24,865 bases of DNA from Sphaerosporella brunnea (lineage: Eukaryota > Ascomycota > Pezizomycetes > Pezizales > Pyronemataceae). Under the pieces are notes generated by a model. The model was given only the letters and a program-made list of their open reading frames with translations. It made no database searches and was not told the DNA's origin. A program made the translations under genes and the position numbers. This document shows, in pieces, positions 1 to 10,200 of this stretch; the first letter of the stretch is position 1, and each line of letters opens with the position of its first letter. Location of the stretch: NCBI GenBank assembly GCA_008704415.1, contig VXIS01000492.1:1-24865 (forward strand), given 5' to 3'.

Positions 1-38
1 TCACTCGTTCGATCGACACCCCTAGCTCTCACTAGCAG

Positions 39-368
39 ATGTCACAGTGGCATTCAATCCTCGCGAGCCTCCTCAAACCGAGAGATTTCCACAACAGGGC
101 GCCTACCAAATTGCCAAGTTGGGAGGCCGCGCACGCATCCTACAGGTGGTCAATCTGTGGCCAGATGGATCACAATAGCCGCACTTGTAGAAGAATGTAC
201 ATCTCTTGCTTAAGTTTCATTAAACATTTACCATGTTGTTTGGGGCATCTTGGACATCGAGAAAACACGGGGCATGGGAGTCATATTGCGCAAACGGCGG
301 GGCCTCTTAATAATCAACAATTAATAGTACGAGTACAACACGCACAACTTTTCGCCCGCAAGGACTAG
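39..368 (+). pseudogene. Zinc-knuckle fragment, probable transposase remnant
   Basis: This 109-residue open frame contains a CCHC-like knuckle at residues 37-50: C40-x4-H45-x4-C50, followed by basic residues. The position for the first cysteine (three residues before C40) is Trp37, codon TGG at 147-149, one base from a Cys codon. The flanking text around residues 24-37 (PSWEAAHASYRW) resembles the linker before C-terminal zinc knuckles in some fungal transposases. That family resemblance is from memory. No catalytic domain is visible in the window, so it may be a truncated or degraded tail, or the real gene may continue off the window edge. Beyond residue 55 or so the frame looks like random sequence. 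Confidence 0.35.
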
Positions 369-1435
369 ACGATGTGGGAAACTCATCTCCGCGTTGCTAC
401 CCGCGACCCCCGAGCCAAAAACATGGACTGAGCTTTTGCAGTCCAGCCAGGTAGATACATACCGACAGACATCTTCCAAAGCCAACCAGCCTCCGTGCCG
501 CCCAACCGCATGCGCAGACACGTTGTGTTAATGGGCCGATTGTGTTTTGTAAGGCCGGTTGTATTAAGCACGGTGGCCATGAGAGGTTGCAGGTGCGAAC
601 CAAATGCGTATGAGTTTTGTTTCAACCTATACTCAATTACGGGCCCCACGGTTTGTACTGACCCCGCAGCAGCCTTCTATGTTAGTTAAATATAGTACGA
701 AAGGTCACAAATACAGTTGCTGTTGCAGGTTGGACTGTGATAAAGCAGGCCGGGTCGAAGTCATTGGCCATCGTCGAGGCGGGCGTTGCATCTCCTGCGG
801 AATTTGGTATTATCCTCAACGCTGAATGAACCACTTTGTAGTCATCATCCAGGCCGCTGAGCACCCGGTAGAGCCTTCAGGACAAGGTTCTCTCAACGGA
901 AAGCCCTTGGCAGGGAGTTTGCCTACAACTTAGCTATCAGAAGCCAGTATGAGCGGTACCCCGCTCCCCAGGCTACCCTCTGGCCGCCCTCCGGCCACCC
1001 CAAAGCTCCCCCGCTAGCAGTGAGCTACCATGATCCCATTTTCCTTCCATCCCAGGACGTTATTTCGCACCTTACATTGTTCCTCGACGGCTTCAGCAAC
1101 ATAAACTATAATGCCTTTTGCCAGATCACGTGTCCGAGAACATCATGTGTCGGGTATCCCTGCCACATACGTCAAATAGGTTTAAGTCACTTCCTGGTAG
1201 CTGACTAACAGACTAGCAATTTCATGCCGTGGGTGACAACTGGAGACGTCGAATTCGATGAGCCGACCCATTGCATTGAAATTGGCTATGAGGAGAAAAT
1301 AGAAAGGAAAGCGAAAGAGCAAATGAAATAGAATGAAAAGCGGCAATAATAACATGCTGTCTTGAAAGGCCAAGACACTGGCGAAGAATATACCATCCCA
1401 CCAACCCAACCCCACCGCCATTGAATATAACCTCA
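369..1435. other. Gene-poor outer region, left arm
   Basis: I see no convincing gene in this roughly 1.1 kb stretch. Open frames on both strands overlap one another, lack recognisable motifs and have no coding-like composition. A CACGTG palindrome lies at 1127-1132. The mirror sum drifts from 24867 to 24888 across this block, so it is one of the places where the two arms differ most in length. It is probably intergenic or decayed repeat sequence. Confidence 0.55.
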
Positions 1436-1804
1436 TTACTCCTTGCCCCTCCTCTTTTCCCCGTCAGTACCCTTAAAAACCCTCCAATCCACGCCCCCCT
1501 TGCCCCTCGCCGCTGCACAAATCGCACAAACAAAATCCAGCTGCACCACCTCTCCAAACACCGCAGACTCGATGCTCAGCCACTCATTCAATACATAGTC
1601 GCCATCATTAAACCCCGAGATCCTACTCGACGCCGTTGGCTGCGTGGGCGAGAAGACGCAGCCGCAGCGGAAACGGTGCAGCACCGGTGAAAGGGGGTTA
1701 GAGTATGTAAACGAGCCGGAGGAGGAGGAGGAGGAGGAGGAGGAGTAGATGCTGGAGCCACAGGTTGACGTGCCTGAGGAGCTGCGGGCAGATTCGGATG
1801 CCAT
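1436..1804 (-). CDS. Small Ser-rich protein with CxC and CxxC pairs (hypothetical)
   Basis: This is a 122-residue frame with a good start context (AAGATGG, read on the minus strand) and a TAA stop. The N-terminus is Ser-rich, with an uninterrupted serine run at residues 21-29 from a TCC (GAG on plus) codon repeat near 1718-1745. Cysteines fall as C47-x-C49 and C93-x2-C96, a spacing that could bind one zinc ion. The tail is basic. A TATA-like GATATATATC lies about 117 nt upstream. The same protein is encoded without change in the mirror arm although the surrounding DNA has indels. I do not recognise the family and assign no function. It could be spurious, but promoter, start context and cysteine pattern favour a real gene. 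Confidence 0.55.
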   Translation of the reverse strand: MASESARSSSGTSTCGSSIYSSSSSSSSSGSFTYSNPLSPVLHRFRCGCVFSPTQPTASSRISGFNDGDYVLNEWLSIESAVFGEVVQLDFVCAICAAARGKGGVDWRVFKGTDGEKRRGKE

Positions 1805-1920
1805 CTTGTATGCTCGATGTTTCTGTTGCTGTTTCTGTTTCTGATGAGGGCGCTGCGATAGATGCTTTGTTGTCTTTGTCGGTATTTCACTCTACTCTAA
1901 ATCGACATCCCAAGACTCGA

Positions 1921-1930
1921 GATATATATC
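1921..1930 (-). promoter_or_regulatory. TATA-like element of the small Ser-rich gene
   Basis: GATATATATC lies 117 nt upstream of the ATG at 1804 on the minus strand, a plausible distance for a fungal core promoter. A C-rich stretch directly adjoins it. Further upstream, about 2045-2090, are C-run clusters that include CCCCT-like stress-element cores. The mirror copy is at 22959-22968. Confidence 0.4.
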
Positions 1931-2425
1931 CCCCCTTCAATTGACTGCTGCTGTTTTTAACAACACAATTCAACCCCCCGTCCCCCGCCAAACTGTATGC
2001 AGCTGCAATTCAATGGTGCGTTGTAGGCCGCGATCGAGACGAGAACTCTAGCAAACCCCCCCTTCCCCGGCATCTCCCCCCGGAGATGACGGACCACGTC
2101 TCCGACGTCCCGTCTTTAAACACTGGCTTGTTTGAGAACGCAGAAACCCGGGAGGTACCCCCGTGTCGTCACGCTTTTGAGACAGGATAGTTACCTACCC
2201 CACATGTATATATCAACTCGCGATCGACGCACCGGTATTTTTCTGCGTGGCCAAAAAAAAAAGACACTCGCCACGGAGGATGTGGCCTGGCTACGCTGAA
2301 AGCCCACGTTCAGCGGCTGTTCATAGCTAGGGAGAGAGGATTCCTTCCTGTTAGGGTCCACAGAGTGAAAGATTCGCCAGGGCCGGCAACAAGGCGAAGT
2401 GATTGCCTCTATACATACTTGGCAG

Positions 2426-2600
2426 CAGTGTTCTCAGTAGCCAGCCGAAACAGTCGGGCGGGCTTGGCCGGCTGCTTTAAGCAGCCAGCCCGGCGGGCTT
2501 TTTGCATCAGCCCAAACGGCCCAGCCCGCTGTCGGGCCAGCCCGTCTGCCAGGGCTTTGAGTGATCTCCGGTGGAGACCGGCCACTGCGAGTGGCCGGGT
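2426..2600 (+). repeat. GC-rich hairpin block, possible hAT-type transposon end
   Basis: The block opens with CAGTGTTCTC, close to the CAGTG/CAGGG starts of hAT terminal repeats. It then carries many copies and inverted copies of GGGCGGGCT/AGCCCG. It includes a perfect hairpin GGCTGC-TTTAA-GCAGCC near 2470-2486 and a 9-bp stem with 3-nt loop at 2578-2598. Dense GGGCGGGCT-like subterminal repeats are what I recall of fungal hAT elements. I found no matching far terminus and no 8-bp target duplication, so element type and limits are uncertain. Confidence 0.35.
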
Positions 2601-3929
2601 TCAATCGGCACCGATAAACTTATTAGGATCTGTAATGTTATAGTACACTCCTATCTAGTGATTCCCTCCTAGTCGTCATTTCCCGTCTTTATGTACTTTT
2701 CATTTCATAGCAGGAGTTGATATCATGGTGGTCGTATCTGTCGTCATTGTGGTCTCCGTCGCGGGCCGCAGCCCAAACAGGCAGCCCACGATTTTCGCGC
2801 GGCTTGAGATCTCCACTCGTCAGATTCGGAGTAGAAACAGAGACCCGAAGTATGTGGAGAATTTCGCGATCCCATATGGAGCCTATAGTGTGTGAGCGTT
2901 TATATCTGAGGGACTATGTTTGCTTTAGTGATACCTCTGTTTGGATAGTACGCTCCAATATCAAATTCCAGCCATTCGGGCCCATTTTTACCTTCCGCTA
3001 GGAGATTCCCCAACTGTGGCAAACAGAAATAACGAGGGCAAAACGTTATCCGGGCCGTTGGCTAGTTGTATGGTCCTTCGGTGGTATCACCACTGGCAGA
3101 GCCACATTCATCAAGGCAGAGTCATCGCACGTTATCGTACTTTGCCAGTCGAACGGGTAGGTGAACCATGCGCATGCTGCTCTTTGAACTTGAGGACCTC
3201 GACAAGATTATCAGTATTACGCATAAGGGAAGAGCTAGTTCGCCAGCCGCCCGCTGCCTCTAGTCCTTCCTTATGAGGCCGGGGGTCCAAGAAGTTCAAG
3301 CGCTGTGGCTTCCGGAAAGTTGGTTTGCGAGCCTTGGCCCACAGCTCCCGTGTGGCAGCCGGTGATGGCGTGGCAGCTCTGCAGTAGCCGGGCGGGCGTA
3401 TGGCCGCGTCGGCTATGTTGGCGGGCTAGGGATTTCGGCTGGTCTGCGAAATGTAGGCCGTGCCAGAATTGATCCCAACAGGAGCACTCGTTAGCATAGC
3501 CCGCCTCCTAAAGAGCAGCCAGCAGGTGGAGGAATCGCACTGAAATCAGCTCGGATCTTCCGGTCGTGTGCTGGCGAACGGTCTTTCCCCACGGCGGGGC
3601 GGCGGATGGCTTTAGAGGTGGTGGAGAGGTGGTTGTGTGCTCTCGCTAGGGAACGGAGAGACTGCGCCTGCGAGCTGTCTATCACACGCTGTTTTTGTTT
3701 ATAAAAACCCATGAGACAAGGCAAAACTTCTTACCTAACTATTGTCTTATATATTGAGAGGTCTATCAATCTTGCAGGTGGGTGTTTAAACGAGTGACAA
3801 TGCATGATTAGCGCAACACGCACAGCACACAGTTTTGGGAAACTACTGTGTGAGCCTCCGTCCCGTCTTGCCAATGACGGATAGAATGCCCAGACCCATG
3901 ATCGCTCCATCGATAACGTAATCCACTCT
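2601..3929. other. Gene-poor region with probable repeat debris, left arm
   Basis: No frame here shows a recognisable domain. A second GC-rich patch at about 3345-3470 again contains GGGCGGGC, GGCGGGCT and a TTTCGGCTGG string. The last matches the inverse of the start of the hairpin block at 2440 and may belong to the same element. The mirror sum is a constant 24892 from 2.4 to 3.7 kb, so the arms have no net length difference here. Confidence 0.45.
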
Positions 3930-4600
3930 GGACGATGGATATACCCAGACATGTACAGAGACGCCTGAGCTGCCAATGTTTCTTCATTCCCCGGTTGAAC
4001 ATCCACACTCGCGGGCACGCCAGCTCGCGCACGTCCCTTGGTCATCTCAAGGAGGTCTATGGCGCTGGGCTCTTCGGCGTTGCTGCCGGGGCTAGCGCTT
4101 GCTCTACGCAACCTGACGAGCGACAAGGGGGTAGGATCGCCAAAACGGCGGCTGTGCTCCGCGACCACTGGGTTCCAGGACACGCGGACGTCCCTGGCGG
4201 ACGCTCTGGCCAAGGAAGCAGCGTACGGCCCTGTCCCCGAGTGATGACGCTCGCTCGTGTGTCCAGACGTACCTGCGCAGAGAGGAGAGGGAATACGCTG
4301 CAAGCCCAAGGGCTACTTCCGCCATCGGAGTGAGCCCCGATCCAACAGCCTACAAGTCCAGAAAGGCCCGACGGCCCCGTACCGGACGCCGTGAACGCGA
4401 CAAGGGCTGGTTCTGTACGAAGAAGCCAGTCCAAACGAGGGAGTTCTGCGCACGAGCAAGCAGTGCTGTGGAAAGAAGTGGCGTCGGCCACCGAGGGCGC
4501 AAGAGACGGAGGATGAATACCTCCATCCAGGTCCTGTTGTCTGACGAACGCTGTACGAACGCGGTGCCGTTTCTAAAGAGTTTGCAATGGGCTGGCCATG
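3930..4600 (+). pseudogene. Degraded non-LTR retrotransposon (RNase H region) remnant
   Basis: On the plus strand the segment at 4132-4230 reads, across one frameshift, as the C-terminal part of a LINE-type RNase H domain. One frame gives an AKTAAVLRDHWVPGHADVPG-like stretch. A neighbouring frame then gives ADALAKEAAYG. This matches the conserved VPGH..x..GN..AD..AKEAA block of Tad1/I-type elements (family resemblance from memory). A basic Arg/Lys-rich region follows to about 4530. No reverse transcriptase or endonuclease domain is visible, so this is a 3' fragment. It lies just beyond the 3' end of the SET gene, on the opposite strand. The 192-residue frame on the minus strand here is its shadow. 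Confidence 0.45.
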
Positions 4601-4696
4601 TTTAGCAGCAATCAAATCACAATTTATCACTCATTCCATCAATCAAAAACGCAACTTTTGTCTATACCCTCTATCCAATCTCTCTCTCTATCATAT

Positions 4697-6451
4697 CTAA
4701 TTCTTCTCCCTCTCCCCCTTCTCTTCCCTCAAGCACCTCGCACACATACACGCGCCTCCAAGACACCCCATCATCCACTCCCTACGCTCCTTCACTGGCA
4801 AGCTCTTATCACAATAGCAACTATGCAGTTCCTCGCCCCTCTTCACCCCCTTCCCCTCTCCCCAGAACTTCATAACGCCAGCGCACTCCCAACGCACACT
4901 CGGCTCGCAGTCATGGTTCACGAGAGAATACAGCGTGTGTGCCGCCGCCGCCTCGGTTTCGCCGGCTTCATTCTGTCTTCCGCTCGCGACCCCGCGAAAC
5001 TTTGCAAGGAGCGTGTTGATCACCCACGTGTCCCACCATTCTCCGTCCGAGGATGGAGCGAGCGATGGGTGCCGCCCGGAGAAAACGTCGATACGTAGTG
5101 CCTCCAGGATCGAGAGGGCGGAGCGGATATTTTCCTCGTAGCCCCACCCGATGCGGAGGTCCCCCTCCTCGACGGGCGGCACGCCGTATAGGAACCTTGT
5201 TTCTTCGAGTGACAAGGGGTGCGTGTTCTGCACTAGCGCCATGGCGAACGTTTTGAGTAGCAGCAGCGCATAGACCGTGCCGCCGGCCTGCGTGCCCGTG
5301 GTGATGGATGAGGACTTATTTTGTGCTGCGCGGTGCAGGGGCGCGATGGGGCGTGAGCACAGCGCCGGGTGGTATTTGGCCATTGCCTTGTCGCGGCAGG
5401 CGGCGGAGCACCAGGTTGGGACGACGGCTTCGATGCCGGCGGCTTCGGCGTCGGCGCAGAGGTCGCAGGTGAACGTTTCCCGCTGCGGCTCGGGGGTGTC
5501 TGGCACCTGGGATGAGGCGGGGGCGCATTGCCCCGGCAGCTTCAGCATGGGCCGAGACCGCTGCGGCGGCGCCCGCCAGCGGCTGCCGCAGTATTCGCAT
5601 AGTCCGCCTTCGGAGGGATCGGTCACGACCGTGAGCGCACTTTCTTCTGCCATGCACAGCTCTCCTGGAGCGATATCCCGGAGTGCGAAGACGCCCAGGT
5701 GCTTTGTTTCGCCGAGGACCTCGGCGGTTTCGCTCAGCAGCGGCAGGTTCACGACGCGCACCTCGACGGCGGCGGAGGAGCGCGGGACGATGTGCGTGTT
5801 GAGGTAGGAGACGGTCTCCGCCGAGAACCGGTCTGGCTCGTGGTGGTTCCAAGGGTATACGAAGCGGCGGGCTCTGCCCGTGGACGGCGTGGCGGGGAGC
5901 GAGGAGATCAGGGCGGGGAAGTGTGGGGATGATGGGAAGCGGCGTTGGCCCAGGCGCAGGTAGTGGGTTGCGTCGGTGGAGCAGCCGACGCGCAGGAGGG
6001 AGAGGCAGAGGAGGTGCAGGGAGGCTTCTTCAAGGTGTGGGAGGAGGGTGCTCGGGGTGCCGGACGCCCGCAGATGCGTCAGTGCTTCGGTGGCGGCGTG
6101 AAATTCTTCGAGGTCGGAGCGCGGCCCTTCGTCTTCGTCTTCGTCTTCATCTTCGTCTTCTGAGTTCTCTGAGGATTGGGAGGAGGGAGTGGCATCGCTG
6201 GATGGTTTTTCTTCTTCCGAATCGAGTGAGATCTCTCCCTCGTCGCTGTAGTCGCGCAGGTAGTCGCACAGCAGCACCGCGCGATAGGCATCGCCGGCGG
6301 CTAGGTCGGGGTAGTCGAGATCCAGATAGACGCGCGCGCGGGCGAGGTAGAGTTCGGGGTCGTACGCATTGTTGCCGTCGGCGAGTTGTTGCGTCAGAGC
6401 TGCGAGCGCGGTGGCCTCGGTTGGTGGTGAGTGTGCTTGTGCTTGTGGCAT
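4697..6451 (-). CDS. SET-domain protein with TPR-like N-terminus (intact copy)
   Basis: This is a 584-residue protein, probably a lysine methyltransferase of the SMYD-like/SET-TPR type. Residues 29-60 and about 141-172 look TPR-like. Residues 97-108 are an acidic Glu/Asp run. The SET domain begins at 250-270 (KHLGVFALRDIAPGEL-like). It is split by a cysteine-rich insert with pairs C285/C288 and C329/C332 plus C348, C352 and C365, perhaps a degenerate MYND-type zinc site. The core motif NHDCEPS is at 512-518, the catalytic tyrosine is expected at Y546, and post-SET cysteines are C568, C570 and C573. The frame stays open up to an ATG at 6673. I prefer 6451 for its AAAAATGCC context and because the 74 extra residues look like UTR. 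The gene is head-to-head with myosin. The substrate is unknown, and it has no intron that I can see. Confidence 0.85.
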   Translation of the reverse strand: MPQAQAHSPPTEATALAALTQQLADGNNAYDPELYLARARVYLDLDYPDLAAGDAYRAVLLCDYLRDYSDEGEISLDSEEEKPSSDATPSSQSSENSEDEDEDEDEDEGPRSDLEEFHAATEALTHLRASGTPSTLLPHLEEASLHLLCLSLLRVGCSTDATHYLRLGQRRFPSSPHFPALISSLPATPSTGRARRFVYPWNHHEPDRFSAETVSYLNTHIVPRSSAAVEVRVVNLPLLSETAEVLGETKHLGVFALRDIAPGELCMAEESALTVVTDPSEGGLCEYCGSRWRAPPQRSRPMLKLPGQCAPASSQVPDTPEPQRETFTCDLCADAEAAGIEAVVPTWCSAACRDKAMAKYHPALCSRPIAPLHRAAQNKSSSITTGTQAGGTVYALLLLKTFAMALVQNTHPLSLEETRFLYGVPPVEEGDLRIGWGYEENIRSALSILEALRIDVFSGRHPSLAPSSDGEWWDTWVINTLLAKFRGVASGRQNEAGETEAAAAHTLYSLVNHDCEPSVRWECAGVMKFWGEGKGVKRGEELHSCYCDKSLPVKERREWMMGCLGGACMCARCLREEKGEREKN

Positions 6452-6654
6452 TTTTGGGAGGGGGCGGCTGAAGAAGTTAAAGGTGAGCGCGGGGGGTTGG
6501 AGGTGATGCGGCTGGTGGGGGAAGGGGATATGCACGGTTTCTGACACGCTGGAGAGTATTCTGAAGAGCGCTGCTTTCTGTTCTTTTCGTTCCGTCAATT
6601 GCCGCTTTTCTGCATTTTCGGATTTCTGTTCGTCGTGGTCGTCGTGCTGATCGA

Positions 6655-6755
6655 TCAGCTGACCGAGTGACATCCATGACCAAGCGAGTGATAGCCATGA
6701 CTCATCTTACCGAGTGATAAGTTGTGATTCCCCGAGTGCTCAGCCATGACTGCAG
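6655..6755. promoter_or_regulatory. Degenerate CGAGTG/CCATGAC repeat in the divergent promoter
   Basis: CGAGTGA occurs three times and CGAGTG a fourth time. CCATGAC follows three of them after a few bases. This gives irregular units of about 20 nt between 6661 and 6750. It lies in the 790-nt gap between the SET and myosin start codons. The alternative upstream SET ATG (6673) lies within it. A cluster of spaced identical motifs suggests factor binding sites, but no known factor is implied except for the TGACTCA site listed separately. Confidence 0.4.
6698..6704. promoter_or_regulatory. TGACTCA (Gcn4/CpcA or AP-1 type) site
   Basis: A perfect TGACTCA sits 247 nt upstream of the chosen SET start and 538 nt upstream of the myosin ATG. 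This is the core bound by fungal bZIP regulators of the Gcn4/CpcA and Yap1 class. One exact heptamer is weak evidence on its own. The mirror copy is 18201-18207. Confidence 0.3.
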
Positions 6756-7010
6756 CTAAGCCCCGAAAAGCGGCGTGTGCTCGTCGTCAGCCTCCCCGTC
6801 TTCCTCCTCAGCCACGCCCACCTCACCGCAAAGTTCTCTACTCTGCATACACACCCGCTCTCCTCCATTAGGCGGCAATCGTCATCGCCGTCATCGCCAT
6901 TCAAATACTCCATTCTTTTTGCGTGCGTAATCTCTCCAGCCCTGCCACAATTCAATCGGGCATAGCGCGGTTCGCGGCAACTCAACTCAGTCCAAAACTC
7001 TCTAACCTAA

Positions 7011-7095
7011 AAGCTCTCGCTCGCTCTCGCTCAGACTAGCTACTTCCGCCTCCGCTTCTACTTCCCACAACTCCCAACTGCCACTCCTCCCTCAG
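7011..7095 (+). promoter_or_regulatory. CT-rich tract upstream of the myosin gene
   Basis: A pyrimidine-rich stretch with CTCGCTCGCTCTCGCTC-type runs ends about 150 nt before the myosin ATG. Such tracts are common just before transcription starts in filamentous fungi. The transcription start probably lies at or shortly after this tract (inference). Confidence 0.4.
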
Positions 7096-7241
7096 AATCG
7101 CCCCCATCGAGAGAGTCCTCCATCGCCGAATCCTCCCATATCATCGCGGCTGCAAATCCCACAGCTCTCGAAAAACTCTCCACTCGCGCGCCAACGCAGC
7201 ACGAACCTCATTAAACGCTCCAATAACCCCCCGCATCCCCT

Positions 7242-10200
7242 ATGGTACCGACACTCGCCTCCCACTACACCACTCCACCCAAACCCCCAGAGCTAACCGC
7301 GATGATGCCGACAGGGCGTAACCAAACGCGCGGGGCGCAAGAAGGACCGGGGCGCCGAAGCGGACTTCGCGACCGCCGGCGCTGCGGGTGCGGACAAGAA
7401 GCAGAAGGTGCGGAAAGCGGTGTTCGAGACGACGAAGAAGAAGGAGGTCGGCGTGTCGGATCTGACCCTCATTTCGAAAATCACGAACGAGGCTATCAAC
7501 GAGAACCTCAAGAAGCGCTTCGATAACCGCGAAATCTACGTACGTTCCTGAACTGCTGTGCTACGGAAGGGGGGCAACGGTTGATTTCTGCCACAGACGT
7601 ATATCGGCCATGTGCTCATCTCGGTCAATCCCTTCCGGGATCTCGGCATCTACACGGACGAGGTGCTGGCGAGTTATAGGGGGAAGAACAGATTGGAGAT
7701 GCCGCCGCACGTGTTCGCTGTCGCCGAGAGCGCGTATTACAACATGAACGGGTACAAGGAGAACCAGTGCATCATCATCAGGTATGTCTGACACATGCGT
7801 GCGCGCGCACGGAGGGTTCTGATCGCGACGCAGTGGTGAGTCTGGAGCAGGAAAGACCGAAGCCGCGAAGCGCATCATGCAGTACATCGCCGCCGCGTCA
7901 ACGTCGAGCTCGTCCACCATCCAGCAGATCAAGGACATGGTGCTCGCGACCAATCCTCTGCTCGAATCCTTCGGATGCGCGAAAACGCTCAGGAACAACA
8001 ACTCGAGTCGGCACGGAAAGTACCTTGAGATCCAGTTCAACGGCCAGGGCGAGCCGGTCGGCGCCAACATCACCAACTACTTGCTGGAGAAGGGCAGAGT
8101 GGTGGGACAGATCAAGGAGGAACGCAACTTTCACATTTTCTACCAGTTTGCCAAGGCGGCGAGTGCGCAGCACAGGGAAACGTTCGGCATCCAGGGCCCG
8201 GAGACCTACGTCTACACGTCCAAGGCCGGCTGCCTCGAGGTCCCCGGAATCGACGACGTGGCTGATATGCGGGATACCCTGCAGGCGATGCAGGTCATCG
8301 GTCTGTCGCAGGCGGAGCAGGACCAGATCTTCCGCATGCTCGCGACCATCCTGTGGCTGGGAAACATTCAGTTCGCCGAGGACGACAGCGGGAATGGCGC
8401 GATCGTGGATGCTTCGGTGACCGATTTCGTTGCGTACCTGCTCGAGGTCGACGGCGCGGCAGTCAACAAGGCGTTGACCCTGCGAATCATGGAGACCAGT
8501 CGCGGAGGACGCAGGGGGAGTGTCTACGAGGTTCCATTGAACCCGGCGCAGGCGAGCGCCGTGCGGGACGCCCTGGCCAAGGCTATCTACAACAATCTGT
8601 TCGAGTGGATCGTGGATCGCGTCAACCTGGCCATGACGACGCAGGGTGGAGCTGTGGCGAACTCGATCGGTATCTTGGATATCTACGGATTCGAGATTTT
8701 CGAGACCAACTCGTTCGAGCAGCTGTGCATCAACTACGTCAACGAGAAACTGCAGCAAATCTTCATCCAGCTCACCCTCAGGACCGAGCAGGAGGAGTAC
8801 GAGCGTGAACAGATCACGTGGACTCCGATCAAGTACTTCGACAACAAGATCGTGTGCGAGCTGATCGAGGAGAAACGACCACCTGGTGTCTTTGCCGCGC
8901 TGAATGACGCCTGCGCCACTGCTCACGCCGACCCCGGCGCTGCGGATGGAACCTTCGTCCAGCGATTGAACATGTTGGGATCGCACAAGCACTTCGAGAA
9001 CAGATCCGGTCAGTTCGTGATCAAGCACTACGCCGGAGATGTGCACTACAGCGTTCCGGGCATGACGGACAAGAACAAGGACCAGCTGCTCAAGGATATC
9101 CTGGAGCTTGTGGGGCAGAGCACCAACCCCTTCCTCAAGACCCTGTTCCCCGCCCAGATCGACAAGGACAACAAGCGACGACCACCCACCGCCAGTGACA
9201 AGATCAAGGTCTCCGCCAATGACTTGGTCACGACTTTGATGAAGGCCCAGCCGTCGTATATCCGTACCATCAAGCCCAACCAGAACAAGAGCCCGACTGA
9301 GTACGACGTTCCGGCAGTATTGCATCAGATCAAGTATCTCGGTCTGCAAGAGAACGTGCGTATCCGACGTGCTGGATTTGCGTATCGACAGTCGTTCGAG
9401 AAGTTCATCGAGCGCTTCTACCTGCTCTCTCCCAAGACCAGTTATGCCGGTGATTTCACGTGGACCGGCGATGTCAAGTCTGGTGTGTTGCAGATTCTGA
9501 AGGACACAAGTATCCCCAAGGAGGAGTGGCAGATGGGAGTGACGAAAACGTTCATCAAGACGCCCGAGACACTGTTCGCACTCGAGACCATGCGAGACCG
9601 GTACTGGCACAACATGGCTATTCGAATCCAACGAGCCTGGCGAAACTACCTGCGGTACCGCGCCGAGGCAGCTGCACGGATCCAAAGAGCTTGGCGCAAG
9701 AAGCGCGGCGGAGAAGAGTTCATCAAGCTGCGAGACGAGGGACACAGGACTCTGAGCGGTAAGAAGGAGCGGCGAAGGATGAGTTTGCTCGGATATCGAC
9801 GATTCATGGGCGATTACCTGGGTGCCGGCAACAGCGAAGGTCCTGGTTCCATACTCAGGGAGCGCGCAGGAATTGCGTCCAGCGAGGAAGTCGTCTTCAG
9901 CTGTCGAGGAGCGGTTCTGGTTTCCAAGCTGGGTCGCAGCAGCAAGCCGAGTCCGCGCATCATCATCCTGACCGGGCGGGCGTTCTACGTCATCTCGCAG
10001 GCGTTGGTCAACGGTCAGCTCGCCATCACGGCGGAACACAACATCCCCGTCGGCTCCATCAAATACGTCGGCATGACCAACCTGCGCGACGACTGGTTCT
10101 GTATGGGTATCGGCTCCCCGCAGGCGCCAGACCCTCTCATCTCGTGCGTCTTCAAAACCGAGCTCATCACTCGGCTCAAGCGCGTCCTCCGTGGCAGCCT

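Noticed and set aside
2560..2612. tRNA-like or SINE signature (GGGTTCAATC resembling a B box next to a hairpin)
   Set aside because: No T-arm pairing, no acceptor stem and no A box at the right distance. The hairpins fit a GC-rich repeat end better.
3731..4309. 192-residue minus-strand frame in the LINE-like region
   Set aside because: No recognisable motif; it overlaps the RNase H-like text on the plus strand and is broken in the mirror arm.
6452..6673. 74-residue N-terminal extension of the SET protein
   Set aside because: The frame is open, but its sequence looks like UTR, its start lies inside the promoter repeat, and the ATG at 6451 has the better context. It is kept only as an alternative start.
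7898..10039. 713-residue open frame antisense to myosin (and its mirror at 14866-17007)
   Set aside because: It lies wholly within the myosin coding exon, its frame is kept open by codon bias, and the protein shows no domain. The sense strand is clearly the gene.
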